Positions 1-12,200 of a DNA stretch of 64,000 bases are shown here, in pieces. Every line of letters starts with the position of its first letter. Position 1 is the first letter of the stretch. Source of the DNA: Actinostola sp. cb2023 (taxonomy: Eukaryota > Cnidaria > Anthozoa > Actiniaria > Actinostolidae); assembly GCA_033675265.1 (NCBI GenBank), contig JAUJYZ010000325.1, positions 434,001-498,000 of the forward strand. Reading direction: 5' to 3'. A model generated the notes under the pieces. That model made no database searches, had not been told where the DNA came from, and worked only from the letters and a program-made list of their open reading frames with translations. Position numbers and translations under genes: made by a program.

Positions 1-3000
1 CAGCAAATTTCCCTGTCTCTTCACTGATGAAGCAATACTTCAACACAGAACTGCTTACAGTTTTTAGAAAGCGATTTTCCCAGCATATTCTCAGAGGGGT
101 GCATAAATTGCATCCTAACTCAGACGACACCACAAATGGATGAAGATGATCCACAATATAATGATCAGCTGCGCTGTTTGAATGAGTGCATATTAATATA
201 CGAAGGTCCTCTTCAGGATTTCCCGAGTGCAGACGGCAAAGTTCCTTCACTGCTTCAGCAATTGTTCTAGTTTTTCCAGTACCAAAGGGTCCAAAGATGA
301 GAAGAGGAGGCTTGGGGCGTGGGTCTAGTATGTGACTAAGGGCAGTGGCCTGGGTCTTATTTAGGAAGGCATGGGTTCCCACGTCCCATTCCAAGGACAA
401 TCCAGTAGGATTGCTTGGGAACACGCAGTCAAGGTTTATGTTGTCTATGGCTCGATGCATGAATTTGTAGGTATCGACAAAACGAAAGCATACGCTGGCA
501 GGTAGAGGAGGTTTTGCCCTCTGAAGGGTATCCTGCAAAACTTCACTAGTCTGAAGAAATAGTAAAATGAATGAATTAGTGGTAATATTCTGTAGAGAAC
601 TAAGATGGGAAGGAAGGAAGGAAGAGAGGAAAGAAGAAAATGAAGAAAGAAAAAGAAAGGCAGGAAAGGAAGTGATGACAGGAGGAAAGAAGGAAGGAAA
701 TAAGGAAATGGAGAAAGAGAGGAAGAAGGTAAGGGAGGAAACAATGACAGGAGGAAGCAAGGAAAGAAGAAAGGAAACAAGGAAGAAACAGATGAAAGAA
801 AGAAAGGAAAGAAGTGAATAAAGAAAGGGAGGAAAGAGAAGGAAGGATGATAGGAAGTAGGATAGAAGAAGGACGGCAGGTAAGAAGAATCAATTAACTC
901 ACTAGAAGAATGATAGAGTCTTTCTTGAGTGCCCCAACAATAACTTCATACAGCTTAGGCTCTCTCTTTCCACTTGGAACAAGTTTCACTATAGCACGAG
1001 AGCTTCGGTTGATCAAGTGGTTTGCATCCTCTAAGACATCAGGATTGATGGGAAGCTCAATGCTTAATCTACCCATGTGTTCTACTGAAACAGTAGTGCA
1101 TCGTAAAAGGTCTTCACAATTTAGATTTAGTCTGCAAGGACAACATATCACCAAACAATGTCATAGAATGCACAATGGCTTAGACTGATTCCATAAGTCG
1201 CTGTATTCGCTCCTTTTAGATAGGTGATCGCTCAACTAGCGTCAGTTGGTGAGCGACATCAGGATCGACAGAGGGCGAACTGGGACCGACTTATGGAATC
1301 AGTCTAACAATGGCTATAAAAGAACCAGGGTTTCAGCACACGGAGCCCAAGCTCATTATCTGTGAAGACCGTTTAATTTGCAGATTTACAGTAAATGTAT
1401 GTGGCTTTAAATCATCCCTCCGTATTTCAAGATTTTTCGTAAATAATAAAGGAGACGAAAATACCGAAAATAGACTTGTCTCCTTCTTACTCTTTCAGGG
1501 GTATTTTCGTTAAAAATGCTCTAATGGCGCTGAAACGATGTCACAACATCGAAAGTAGTAAGAAAAACACATTAGTGAAAAAAAGTTTTATTATTTAGAA
1601 AAATCTTGAAATACGGAGGGATGATTTAAAGCCACATACATTTACTGTAAATATGCAAATAAGACGGTCTTCAATGCACAGATAATGAGCTTGCCTGGGC
1701 TAATTATTGTCTAGATCTAAAAAACAAAATTGAGTATATGGCTACTTTGAGCACCTCGTACAGCTACTTTAAAAATTAATGAAACCCCTGGAGAACTATT
1801 GCCTTTGACAGCTTGTTGTCAAAGGGGCAAGCCACAGAATGAATGAATGAATGAACTTGGACAGACAGACACAGTGTGGAACAGTATGAACAACAATATT
1901 GTGTGCAAAATGATTGCAACATATCTACCAGTCACTATGCAAAGCAGAATCCAATGCTGCAAGACTAAGACAGTGTTGTTCAGTGATGAACCAATGCAAT
2001 ATAGTATTAATAATTATCATTGTAACATAGAAATTAGTGCTACTGTATGTACGTGATTTTAATTTTTTTTAGTACTAAACTTACAGATGACTGTCCCACA
2101 TAATCTAATAATAAAGGTCTTTTATTACATACATTCTAACATTGAAGCATTAAAACTTACAAAATTATTACAAAATGTATATAAATATATTAGCCTCCAG
2201 GGAATTGAGGAAGATGGAAATTGAGAAAGTACAAGTAGGTGAAGCACGAGGGAAAAAAAAAGGAGATAACTCCAAAAAATACTCCCTCCCTCCCTCCTGT
2301 CACAGACTGCCCTACAAAAAAAAAATTCAGAATTTGGAGCATGTGGTCAAATTCTCAACATGACAAGGACATGTGGTTGTATATTATACTATGTTTACAT
2401 GTGCACTGTACCTTGTCAACTGTTTTCTTCGTTCATATTCTTCAAGATATAAAAGTGTATGTAGTCTGTCTTTGTAGTATTCAGTTGTCAGTTCATCATC
2501 CAGGAAATCAAAAGAACCAAAATCCACACCTTGCTTCATACTAGCAGGAACTTGATAGCAAGATTGTGCTGGGCCTGAAAACAAATATTCATCAAAGCCA
2601 TGTGATATCAAAATAATACAATAATACAAGTGAATGAATTGATGAAAGGATGAATGAATGAATGAAAGGATGAATGAATGGATGAAAGGATGAATGAATG
2701 AAAGGATGAATGAAAGGATGAAAGGATGAATGAATGAATGAATGAAAGAAAGGATGAATGAATGAAAGGATGAATGAATGGATGAATGGATGAATGTAAG
2801 GATGAATGAATGAATGAAAGGATGAATGAAGAGGATGAATGAATGAAAGGATGAATGAATGAATGAATGAAAGGATGAATGAATGAAAGGATGAATGAAT
2901 GAAAGGATGAATGAAAAAGGATGAATGAATGAATGAATGAATGAATGAATGAATGAAAAGAAGAACGAATGAATGAAAGGATGAATGAATGGATGATAAG

Positions 3001-5817
3001 ATAAATGAAAGGATGAATGAATGAATGAATGAATAGATGAATGAATGAATGAATGAAAGGGCAAATGAATGAACACATGAAATAATGAACGAAAGGATGA
3101 ATGAAAGGATGAATGAAAGGATGAATGAATGAATGAATGAATGAATGAATGAAAAGAAGAACGAATGAATGAAAGGATGAATGAATGGATGAAAAGATGA
3201 ATGAAAGGATGAATGAATGAATGAATGAATGAATAGATGAATGAATGAATGATAGGGCAAATGAATGAACACATGAAAGAATGAATGAAAGGACGAATGA
3301 ATGGATGAAAAGATGAATGAAAGGATGAATGAATGAATGAATGAATGATGAATGAATGAAAAGGATGAATGAATGAAAATGAATGAAAGGATGAATGAAT
3401 GAATGAATGAATGCATGAATGAAAAGAAGAACGAATGAATGAAAGGATGAATGAATGGATGATAAGATAAATGAAAGGATGAATGAATGAATGAATGAAT
3501 AGATGAATGAATGAATGAATGAAAGGGCAAATGAATGAACACATGAAATAATGAACGAAAGGATGAATGAAAGATGATGAATGAAAGGATGAATGAATGA
3601 ATGAATGAATGAATGAATGAATGAAAAGAAGAACGAATGAATGAAAGGATGAATGAATGGATGAAAAGATGAATGAAAGGATGAATGAATGAATGAATGA
3701 ATGAATAGATGAATGAATGAATGATAGGGCAAATGAATGAACACATGAAAGAATGAATGAAAGGACGAATGAATGGATGAAAAGATGAATGAAATGAAAT
3801 GAATGAATGAATGAATGAATGAATAGATGAATGAAAGGGCAAATGAATGAACACATGAAAGAATGAATGAAAGGATGAATGAATGAAAGGATGAATGAAA
3901 AGATGAATGAAAGGGTAAATGAAAAGATGAATGAAAGGGTAAATGAATTAATAAATGAAAGGGTGAATGAATGAATGAATGAAAGGGCAAACGAATGAAC
4001 ACATGAAAGAATGAATGAAAGGATGAATGAATGAAAGGATGAATGAAAAGATGAATGAAAAGATGAATGAAAGGGTAAATGAATTAATAAATGAAAGGGT
4101 GAATGAATGAATGAATGAAAGGATGAATGCATGAAAGGGTAAATGAATTAATGAATGAAAGGATGAATGAATGAATGAAGGAAAGGATGAATGCATGAAA
4201 GGGTGAATTAATTAATGAATGATGGAAAGGATGAATGAAAGGATGAATGAAAGGAAGGACGGAAGGAAGGGTGTTTGCCATACAGAAAATGTACATGTAC
4301 ATGTAGCATTCTCTCCTACCATTCTGTAATTCACCATCATATGACAACAGTTCATATCTATTCAACCAGTTCAGTTCATTTTCTTCAGTACTGGGCCTTT
4401 GGTGTGACAACTGTTTCACAAGGCTGGTCTCAGGTGCAACCATGACACCAAGGTAACGAACGATCTTGGGAATCGCACCAAAGTCAAAGACAAATCTCTG
4501 ATAGAAGTTACCATAGCAACTGGACACAAATTGAACAGTAACTTTAAACTCAGACGATGGTTCTTGGTGGTTGTTCTGCCATTCTTGGCAACCAGGATGG
4601 AGAGTGTGAACTGGTCTGTCAATGACGGATACATTTGTTATGGAGAATTCAGGCAGATTAGGATCCAGCGTAAATATATGTTTTAATTGGCACCATGGAC
4701 CATAGCGGGTCTAAAACATGACACAAAATATCTATGAATTCTGAATAATTAAAAGTACAGATTATATGTAGTTTTTCTATTGTATCAGGGCCTCTATTGA
4801 TAACAGCAATTTCTTTATTGCTGACAGAACTACCCTGAATTTTAAATAAAGGTTTTCATTCATTCAGGCCCTGGTTGCACGAAAGGTGAATAGCGCTATT
4901 CACCGGATAAGTCTTATCCAACGGATAAAAATGCTGCAGTTATCCAATGAATTTTATCCGGTGGATATGACTATAAATTATCCAATGGATAAAACTGATG
5001 CAGTTATCCAATAAATTTTATCCGTTGGATAGGACTTATCCGGTGGATAGCGCTATTCATCTTTTGTGCAACCGGGGCCAGTGGGGTCCAGACATTGAAT
5101 GACAGCCATCAGGGATTGTTTCATGCAGCATCATGTTGCATGACAAAATCCCTGATAGCTTCAAAGGAGACTAGAACTGATAGTGTTTACAGTGATACTT
5201 ACACTTGACGTGACTGTGAAGACCCAGGATACAAGCTTATTTTTACTGATGTGTGGAATGAAGAGTTTTTCAGAACAATTGACATTATGTGAACCACTAA
5301 CTTCCACCAGCTGAAAGAACAGTTTGGCATAATGCTGATTTACAATGTAGTGTGTGTCATGCACAAAATATGACTAAATAATTTCATTCCAAAGGACAGC
5401 TAGCTTGAGCAAACACCAGCTCTTTAGTACTGACTGCAGCTGGCTTTGATCACTACTACATATGTATACATATAAGTGAAAATGGGCTCAATACAAGAAT
5501 ACAATGTACCCCTAAGTGCAAGGCCACTAGCGTGCAAATAGTATTCCAAAACTCATTAATAATTCACGAGCCATTTAATTTGGCCAATGGGAGCTGTCCA
5601 TTTGGTCAGGTGCATGGATCTGTATAGCCCGATCGATACAGACACTGATGAATAAAACATTCTGTAAACATTACTTCTGCTAGTATTCACATGCATACAT
5701 GTATGTACATACCAGTTTACTCTCTGGAACATTACTGGCTTTAGCACGTTCAAGATTTTGTAGCAATGTTTTTGCATCATGGCCAAGATCATCTGTCCAA
5801 TTCTCTGAGGATGGCAT
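1..5817 (-). CDS. HELZ/HELZ2-family SF1 RNA helicase, N-terminal part (runs off left edge)
   Basis: Six exons with GT-AG borders and compatible phases: 5817-5713, 5373-5203, 4710-4320, 2574-2412, 1131-903, 550-1. They give about 536 aa. The start ATG follows an in-frame stop 18 bp upstream, but an upstream exon splicing in is not excluded. Near residue 316 lies LHTLLYLEEYE, the beta-barrel signature shared by HELZ, MOV10 and HELZ2. At residues 416-447 are a Q-motif-like FLNKTQATAL and a Walker A GPFGTGKT, then motif Ia-like CTHSNSAAD. The last residues (FLKTVSSSVLKYCFIS) match the pattern after motif Ia in HELZ. These are UPF1-like SF1 helicases acting on RNA in the cytoplasm. The DEAA box and later motifs lie outside the window. 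No CCCH zinc finger is seen in these exons, so this may be an N-terminally short paralogue, or upstream exons were missed. Confidence 0.88.
1181..1306. mobile_element. 126-bp MITE with 9-bp target duplication (copy 1)
   Basis: Terminal inverted repeats begin TAGACTGATTCCATAAGTCG and are matched at the right end. ACAATGGCT is duplicated at 1172-1180 and 1307-1315. An 8-9 bp duplication fits hAT or Mutator-type transposition. It lies in a helicase intron. A shorter copy sits at 12053-12126. Confidence 0.85.
1344..1701. mobile_element. MITE, about 358 bp, with long inverted arms
   Basis: AAGCTCATTATCTGTG near the left end pairs with its complement near 1680-1693. Inner arms of about 65 bp (1377-1440 and 1603-1665) are almost perfect inverted copies, so the RNA could fold into a long hairpin. 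It lies in a helicase intron. Confidence 0.8.
2280..2411. other. intron segment, no gene seen
   Basis: Low-complexity A- and CCT-rich intron sequence just downstream (in gene sense) of the helicase exon at 2412-2574. Nothing further is supported; 1702-2280 is likewise plain AT-rich intron. Confidence 0.5.
2625..4262. repeat. 1.6-kb GAATGAAT/GGATGAATGA satellite in a helicase intron
   Basis: Nearly uninterrupted GAATGAAT and GGATGAATGA units carry higher-order blocks, such as the recurring AAGAAGAACG and GGGCAAATGAATGAACACAT segments. The minus strand reads through as long His-Ser-Phe-Ile repeats. This is a by-product of the 4-bp unit, not a gene: the real helicase exons lie on either side and splice across it. 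Confidence 0.95.
4868..5078. mobile_element. 211-bp MITE with internal palindromes
   Basis: Terminal inverted repeats start GCCCTGGTTGCACGAAAG at the left and GCCCCGGTTGCACAAAAG (complement) at the right, with arms of about 45 bp. CAG at 4865-4867 and 5079-5081 may be the target duplication. The interior is built from short TTATCC/GGATAA palindromes. Confidence 0.85.
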
Positions 5818-6007
5818 TCTTATTTCAGCCTTCTATTTACAGTGTATGTAGCATTGATTAGTGGTTGATAACATCCTCAACTGCAAACAAAGAACATACA
5901 GTACATTATACATGTAAAGATCACTACATTTTTACACATTCGTATTTTGAACGAGCTTTTGCTCCTAGACGTTAACATGGGTAAATAAACGATTGATTGA
6001 TTGATTG

Positions 6008-6195
6008 AAGGCCAATTTACACGGTACAACTTTTGCCGACAACCATCACAAACAACTTGCTCACACCATGTTAACAACATGAGTTGTGTCATCTAAATTA
6101 ACCCTACCACTTACTTACGACTCCTAAGTCATGTTGTAAGCTAGTTGTATAGGCAATGGTTGTAGGCAAAAGTTGTACCATGTAAATCAGCCTTT
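6008..6195. mobile_element. MITE, about 188 bp
   Basis: The left arm AAGGCCAATTTACACGGTAC is an imperfect inverted copy of the right arm ending CATGTAAATCAGCCTTT. The similarity runs through ACAACTTTTGCC and the CAACCA motif. Confidence 0.75.
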
Positions 6196-6380
6196 AAACA
6201 AATTCATAGTTTTTTAGGCCATGGCAAACAGTTTCAACATTTATATCAACATTCATTCAACTTTGTTGATTCGCAACTATGTTGAAAGCATTTGATACCC
6301 TTTTTCAACATCTATTCAACAATGTCGAAATGTGTGGAATCGATGCATAAATCAAAGATACTCAGAAATCTCTGGGAGAA

Positions 6381-6620
6381 TAGAGTACTAAAGTCATGAT
6401 GTCATAAAAAATAATTGTTTAACTTTAGGAACGGAGCCGAAAATACAGTGATTTGTTAAGGCAAATTATATATTCAACTGGCCATATCTTGACCGCTATT
6501 TAACCGATTGTCATAAAAATTGGTGTGTGAACTTCTTTCATGATATTGTATCTGAACTGGAAATCAAAAATTTATAAAAGCAAAGTTAATTGTTTCGTGA
6601 CGTCACACTTTAGTACTCTA
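6381..6620. mobile_element. MITE, about 240 bp
   Basis: TAGAGTACTAAAGT at the left is matched by ACTTTAGTACTCTA at the right, with TGATGTCAT/GTGACGTCA extending the arms. The interior has no coding capacity. Confidence 0.7.
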
Positions 6621-6961
6621 TAGAACCCACTCACACAAGAATACAAATTTTATGTATAATAAAATTATTCCAAATTTCACTTGAAACCATGTGATTTCCC
6701 ATTTATAATATTCGTGAAAAAAAATGAAATTTACACTGCAGTGTTTAATACCACATATTTACACTGCTCTAAGCCAATCAGAATCGAGAAATATGTCCCA
6801 ACTACTAATGCCAGCGATGATATGATAATAGTCTCTATGAAGCTACCCTAGTCTATTGTACATGTTGTATTTTGACTACAGAACTTGTTTATACGCTTTG
6901 AGCTCATTCTTGTATTGATGTAAATATTGTAATAGTAGCGTCCAGAAGTAAGCTTATTTAA

Positions 6962-8080
6962 GGGGTGGACCATTAGAATACTGATGGGGGGGTTGCACGA
7001 ATCCCAAAATAAATATCGAGCAAGCCTTTCCTAAGGAAAAAAAAAATCGCGCAACACATAAAGAAAGGAAAAAAAAATCGAGCAAGCAATGTAGCCGATT
7101 TCAATATATAAATATTAAAAGACGATAAAGATCATTTGATTTTAATAATACACCAGACTCGTTCCTAGTCGTTACTTTAATACCGTGGAAAGGGAAGTAA
7201 ACCGGACCGGAAAGAAACCGGAAAAAAATGGAAAGTGCGCAAAGGCGCTTGGGAAGGTGGGGCGCAAAGGCGCACGGGAAGGAAGGAGAATTATGGAATT
7301 TTTAAGAAGAGTGAAGGTCGAAACGTCTATTTATTAAAGTTTTGTGGACATTAGAAGTTGGCTGCCTTCAACTCTCTCCTACATTATTTAAGATACAGCC
7401 ATTCTGGCCATTCTGGCTGCTACGAAATATATCAAATGTATACTACAACGTTTCTGCAATCACTCAATTGCAGAAACGTTGTATAGTACATTTTGTATTT
7501 ATACTGAAATATCTAATAAGATGCAAAATGTTATTCATGCTAAAATACAACTGTTTCAACACAAAATAGTGCTGAAAACTATTGTGTTGCCCTTGCTGGA
7601 TGCGATACTAATCTAAAATTGATGATTATGATATATTAGAAGATAATAAGTGATGTTTCACACTTTGTATCTCTGTCATTAGACTTGTATCTCATTAGAT
7701 ATTTGTATAAATGTATACTTACTTAACAACCTTTCTGCAATCGAGTGTATATAAAATATATACAAAATAGATAGATATAAAATATATATATATAAATCTT
7801 AAAAAGGAATCTTAGTTTCCTTTTAGAAACAGTAACAATAGTAAGTATTAAATATTTTCTTGATTGAACATAATTATTATTCAGTTATTGGCCATAAATT
7901 CTATGTTAATGCGAAATTTTTGTAAAGTAAACTTATAAATTTATAAACTTGAGGAAAAAAAATATCGTGCAAGGTCAAGGTCCTTGAAAAAAATAACGTG
8001 CAGAGCTAGGAGCAAAGAAAAAAAAATCGAGCAGCCAAAATTCATGCAACCCCCCCATCAATAATCTAATGGTCCACCCC
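6962..8080. mobile_element. 1.1-kb non-autonomous PIF/Harbinger-like element
   Basis: The ends GGGGTGGACCATTAGA and TCTAATGGTCCACCCC are inverted repeats that continue through the poly-G/C stretch for about 40 bp. TAA is duplicated at 6959-6961 and 8081-8083; 3-bp TWA duplications are typical of PIF/Harbinger. Subterminal AAAAAATCGAGCA-like motifs recur as direct repeats near both ends. A 36-bp hairpin (CAACGTTTCTGCAAT) lies near 7447-7482. No transposase is present. Confidence 0.85.
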
Positions 8081-9250
8081 TAAGTATAAACAACACATCT
8101 AGTTCTACATAGTTTTACAACGATAATCCAAAACAAGTCTAGATTAAATTCGGAATTCATGTATACATATAACTTAAATAACTGATATTATCTTACATTG
8201 GCTAAGCTTAAAACATGCTTTAAATATTTCATAATTAAGCTTCAATTATATAATTAAGCTTACAGAAAGCTAAGCTTATTTACAAATTCATGTGCACTGA
8301 GTCTGAACCGTATGCACTTCGGGACATCGACCGCATCGTGCAATAATTACAGTTTCTACATCTCCGTAACTTTGTATAAAGTGTACAGACACATCAAGTT
8401 TTAAGTATACTTACGTTTCCTTCATTTTTGTGTAAGAGAATGAGGCTTAATTCAGCTGTCTTATTCACAAAGAACTATTAAAACCCGAAGACGCATCAAC
8501 AACGATCAGATCGCGGGACGGCCGTTGTTTGCTGACGAATGTACTGAAGGCATTCACTTTCATTTTCCAAAGAGGTCTAAGTTCTTCTTCAAGAACATCA
8601 GCTGAGATAAGGCAAATCGCCAGGTGTCATCGGGAAGAATAATAAATATTAAAATTATCGTTGTAAACCGTCCGCCATGTTGTTGTAGTTGGTTGTGAGG
8701 CATTGTTAGGGGGAGCGTAATAAACATATATAGAAGAATCATTTTGATTGGCTCAAAAGTACTACAGTGTATTTGAATTCTTGTGAATGAATGAACCAAT
8801 CAAAACTGGCGTTCTATTTTGTTTTATAACACACGCGTATGCACGCATGTGTAAAATTAAAATTTGCTGACCGCAAAAATACAAAGTTTTCGCGCCAAAA
8901 GTATTTCACCAGTATCTTCCCAGTGGAAATAACCACTTCATGTAGGCACAACCGTTCGCTTTTGCAAACGAAGCAGTTTGCTGAAGATCAAAACTTAGAC
9001 ACTTTACCTTTTTTTTGCTGTCTTTTATCCATTCATCTCGATATTTTATCATTCTGAAGACTAAAGTTACTATTTACTCTATATTGCATAGGGACCATTG
9101 CGTGATTGTGCCTACACGGAGTAGTTCCCCTGTGAAAACAAAGTTTTTCTTGCAGATTATTTTAGTATTTCACGCCACGTACGTTTCTCCAATATCTTCA
9201 TATTTTTTTTCCCAAAACGATAGAGATTAGAAATAAATTTGCCATCAAAC
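8081..9250. other. intergenic region upstream of the coiled-coil gene
   Basis: AT-rich, with no coding signature on either strand. The last few hundred bases probably carry the promoter and 5' UTR of the gene starting at 9251, but no TATA or initiator element is distinctive. Confidence 0.5.
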
Positions 9251-12200
9251 ATGAAATACTTCAGAGGAACGAGAAAGAGAAGAACGACCAGCGCAAGACG
9301 AAAGTCTGATGCTGAGAAATCACTTCAGAAATCTACGAGTGTTACTGATGATGGAGATGAACAGCAAAGGTCAGAGGAATCATTGCAGGTAGATAGATCT
9401 TAGTAAGGGTAATTGTGGAATTTGAGGAGGTGGTTTTAATAATAAGCTTTATACTTTCATATTATAAAATGCAAGAGGAAATAAGGTCTGAGAAATAAAT
9501 GCATAACGCTGTGCAAATTAAGCAATAATAGCTTCATATGTATCTGATTCTGAGGAGATATCTCCCTGTACATGGCTGCAAGATTTTATCTCAATAAAGT
9601 TGAATAAACTATCTATCTATATATCTCTGTACAATGTGGAACACATCCCACAATTCCCACTTTCTTTGATCATTTTTGTACAGACATCATCTGATAACAG
9701 AAGTCAGAGACTAAGGGGAAGGAAAAGAGCCATTCCAAACCTACAACCAGAAGAACCTGCTATTAAGAAATCTAGAAGTCAGCAGTCATCCAATAGTAAA
9801 AATAAATCAAGTGCTTCAAACAAGGAAAGAGAGAATGACGCACAAGACATGCAATCTCATGATCAAAAAGAACTGAAAAAGAAAGCTAAATCTACAAAGA
9901 AAGCTGGTCCAAGTACCAGGAGGAAGCCTTCAACCAGAACCAGAAATGCAAGTACCGCATCTGTAAATACTGCTAAATCAGCATCAACCAAGAAGTCAAA
10001 AAGAAAGGCTGAATCTGATAGTGAAACTGAAGCAGATCTTGCTCCAGTGCACTGTAGTTCCCTTCGTGTGGCCAAAGATAAAACCTCCAAGTCATCAAAT
10101 AGACAATCCGCTTCAGCAGAGGAACAACAGATTGTAAATTCATCTAGTGAGATATCAGACTCAGCTTTTGAAAATAACGAAGACGAAATACATGTACCTA
10201 CAAGTAAAACTCAGCCATCTTGTAGCGGCAGCATGGAAGAAGTGGTGTTATCAGGTGACAATAGCTCACTAACAGATGGATCCCATTCAGATAGAGAATT
10301 TCTGCAGCAGCAAGTGAAGCTCCTCATGAGCCCTTTTGACATCAGTGACTGTCCAGAAATACCAACTAGAGGTACAGAATTATGCGAGGATGTAATATCA
10401 GGGGTTTAAACACAAAACCGTAATATAAAAGGGCCTGTGCCAGGCAGCTCTCACATTATATACTCACAGGTATACGCTATAATAGAATTGAACTGGAAAG
10501 GTGTGAAATCAAGGTGGTCCATTCCCTTTTATAGCACATGTGCAGTTTTGTGTTTAAATAAAATAGGCTTGGAGTAAGCAATTACAATGATTATGTAACT
10601 GATAAGCAGATGGAAATGAGTAGTGCAGGGGCGGATCCAGGATTATTTTTAGGAGGGGGTACTGCACCATCTTTTAGGAGGCGGTGCACCATTTATGATC
10701 AGGACGTACACAAACTCAAGCACCAATAACGCAGTAGATATCAGCTCATCCAGGCGGGGGTGCGCACCCCCTGCACCCCTCCCCTAGATCCACCCATGTA
10801 GTGGGCCCTGATTTTGAAAGTACCCACCAAAGTGCACTGACTCTGCCGACTTCTACTGAAATAATGTAGTTCTAGAACTCTGTGCAGTGCTTTCATAACA
10901 CCATGTACATAATGATATACATGTACCTCACTAGAAAATATTTCAAAATTGTATTAAATTATAACCATATTTTGCATTAATCTTTAATACATGTAGGTAC
11001 GAAAAGACAACAGAAGAATCACATTTCAACAGATATTATATCAAAGTCACTAAGAAAATGTAAGTAAAATACACATACACGTGAACAATGTAGGCAATAT
11101 TGCCTACTGGACTTTTATTGAGATACTGTAAAATAACTGTTGTAAACAGATAAAAAAGAACTCTGTATTTACAAGATATACAGGAATATAGCCCATAGAA
11201 TTAGAATGGGGGGAATGGGCCTTGAGATGTCAAATGTACTTTAATCCTTACTAAAATTGGTAAAAAGGAATCCCCTTCAGACAAAATCAAACCCCTTAAT
11301 GTGGAATTGAACCCCCCTTGAATCTAGCAGACTGGGTCGACACCCAGCTACAGGCCTAAATGTACAATCATGTATTTATTTTTAGTGAACTACAAAGTTG
11401 AGGATGAATTATTAAAGACACTGAACAGACAAGCTCAAAGGAGAATCATTCACCAAATACAAGAGATCAGAAGTCACAAGGCTTTAGAAAGTACTCACAA
11501 GTCAGATAATGGGGTTGAGCTACCAGGAGATAGAAATAATCTTGAATCATTAAAGAAAATGTTGGAGTCTTCAGAAGAAGAGTTAAATGGTTTGAAGGTA
11601 TTGTTATTATATATTAGTCAATATATGTACAAATTGAACTAAGAGGATACAATGTGATGAAGACAGAGTGAGCCCCCAAGGGGGTGTACTCAGGAGTATC
11701 AGTGATGGGGAGGTGCGAATGAGGCCAAACTTTTTAACCCAAAAAAAGTCCATGATGCAAAAACAAGACCCCAAAATTTTTTCTCCACGTAGAAAAAAGT
11801 AAAAACACCAAGAGAATGCGAGGATATCATTTTTATTTATCAATCCCCCCAAAAAGTCCTTGCCAAAATCTTTTCATCAAAAAAAGTCCCAGAAAATTGC
11901 TAACCCCCAAAAAGTCCCAAGCCGCGAATTTCAAACCCCAAAAAGGTACAGATAAACCTGTACAGACCTGGTTGACTTGCAAAAACAGAGTTTTTGGCCT
12001 GAACATGGTTTGGGATGAAAGTTTGCAAATTTTTTGAGAGACAAGCAGATTTTAGACTGATTCCATAAGTCGCTGTTTTCGCTCCTTTACCCTAGAGCGA
12101 ACAGACCGACTTATGAAATCAATCTAGCAGATTTTGTGATTTGATTAAAATAAAGTTTTCATCAAAGTGGGTGGTTATATTTTCATAAGACTGGCTCAAA

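Larger units (their letters stand above)
5818..6960. other. intergenic region upstream of the helicase gene, two MITEs
   Basis: No conserved coding sequence seen. It holds a MITE at 6008-6195 (arms around GGTACAACTTTTGCC) and another at 6381-6620 (arms around TAGAGTACTAAAGT). The helicase promoter presumably lies in the first part, but no core element can be singled out. Confidence 0.6.

Noticed and set aside
2384..4132. 582-codon minus-strand frame rich in His-Ser-Phe-Ile
   Set aside because: It is the read-through of a 4-bp satellite; only the last 54 residues belong to a real helicase exon, which splices out of the repeat.
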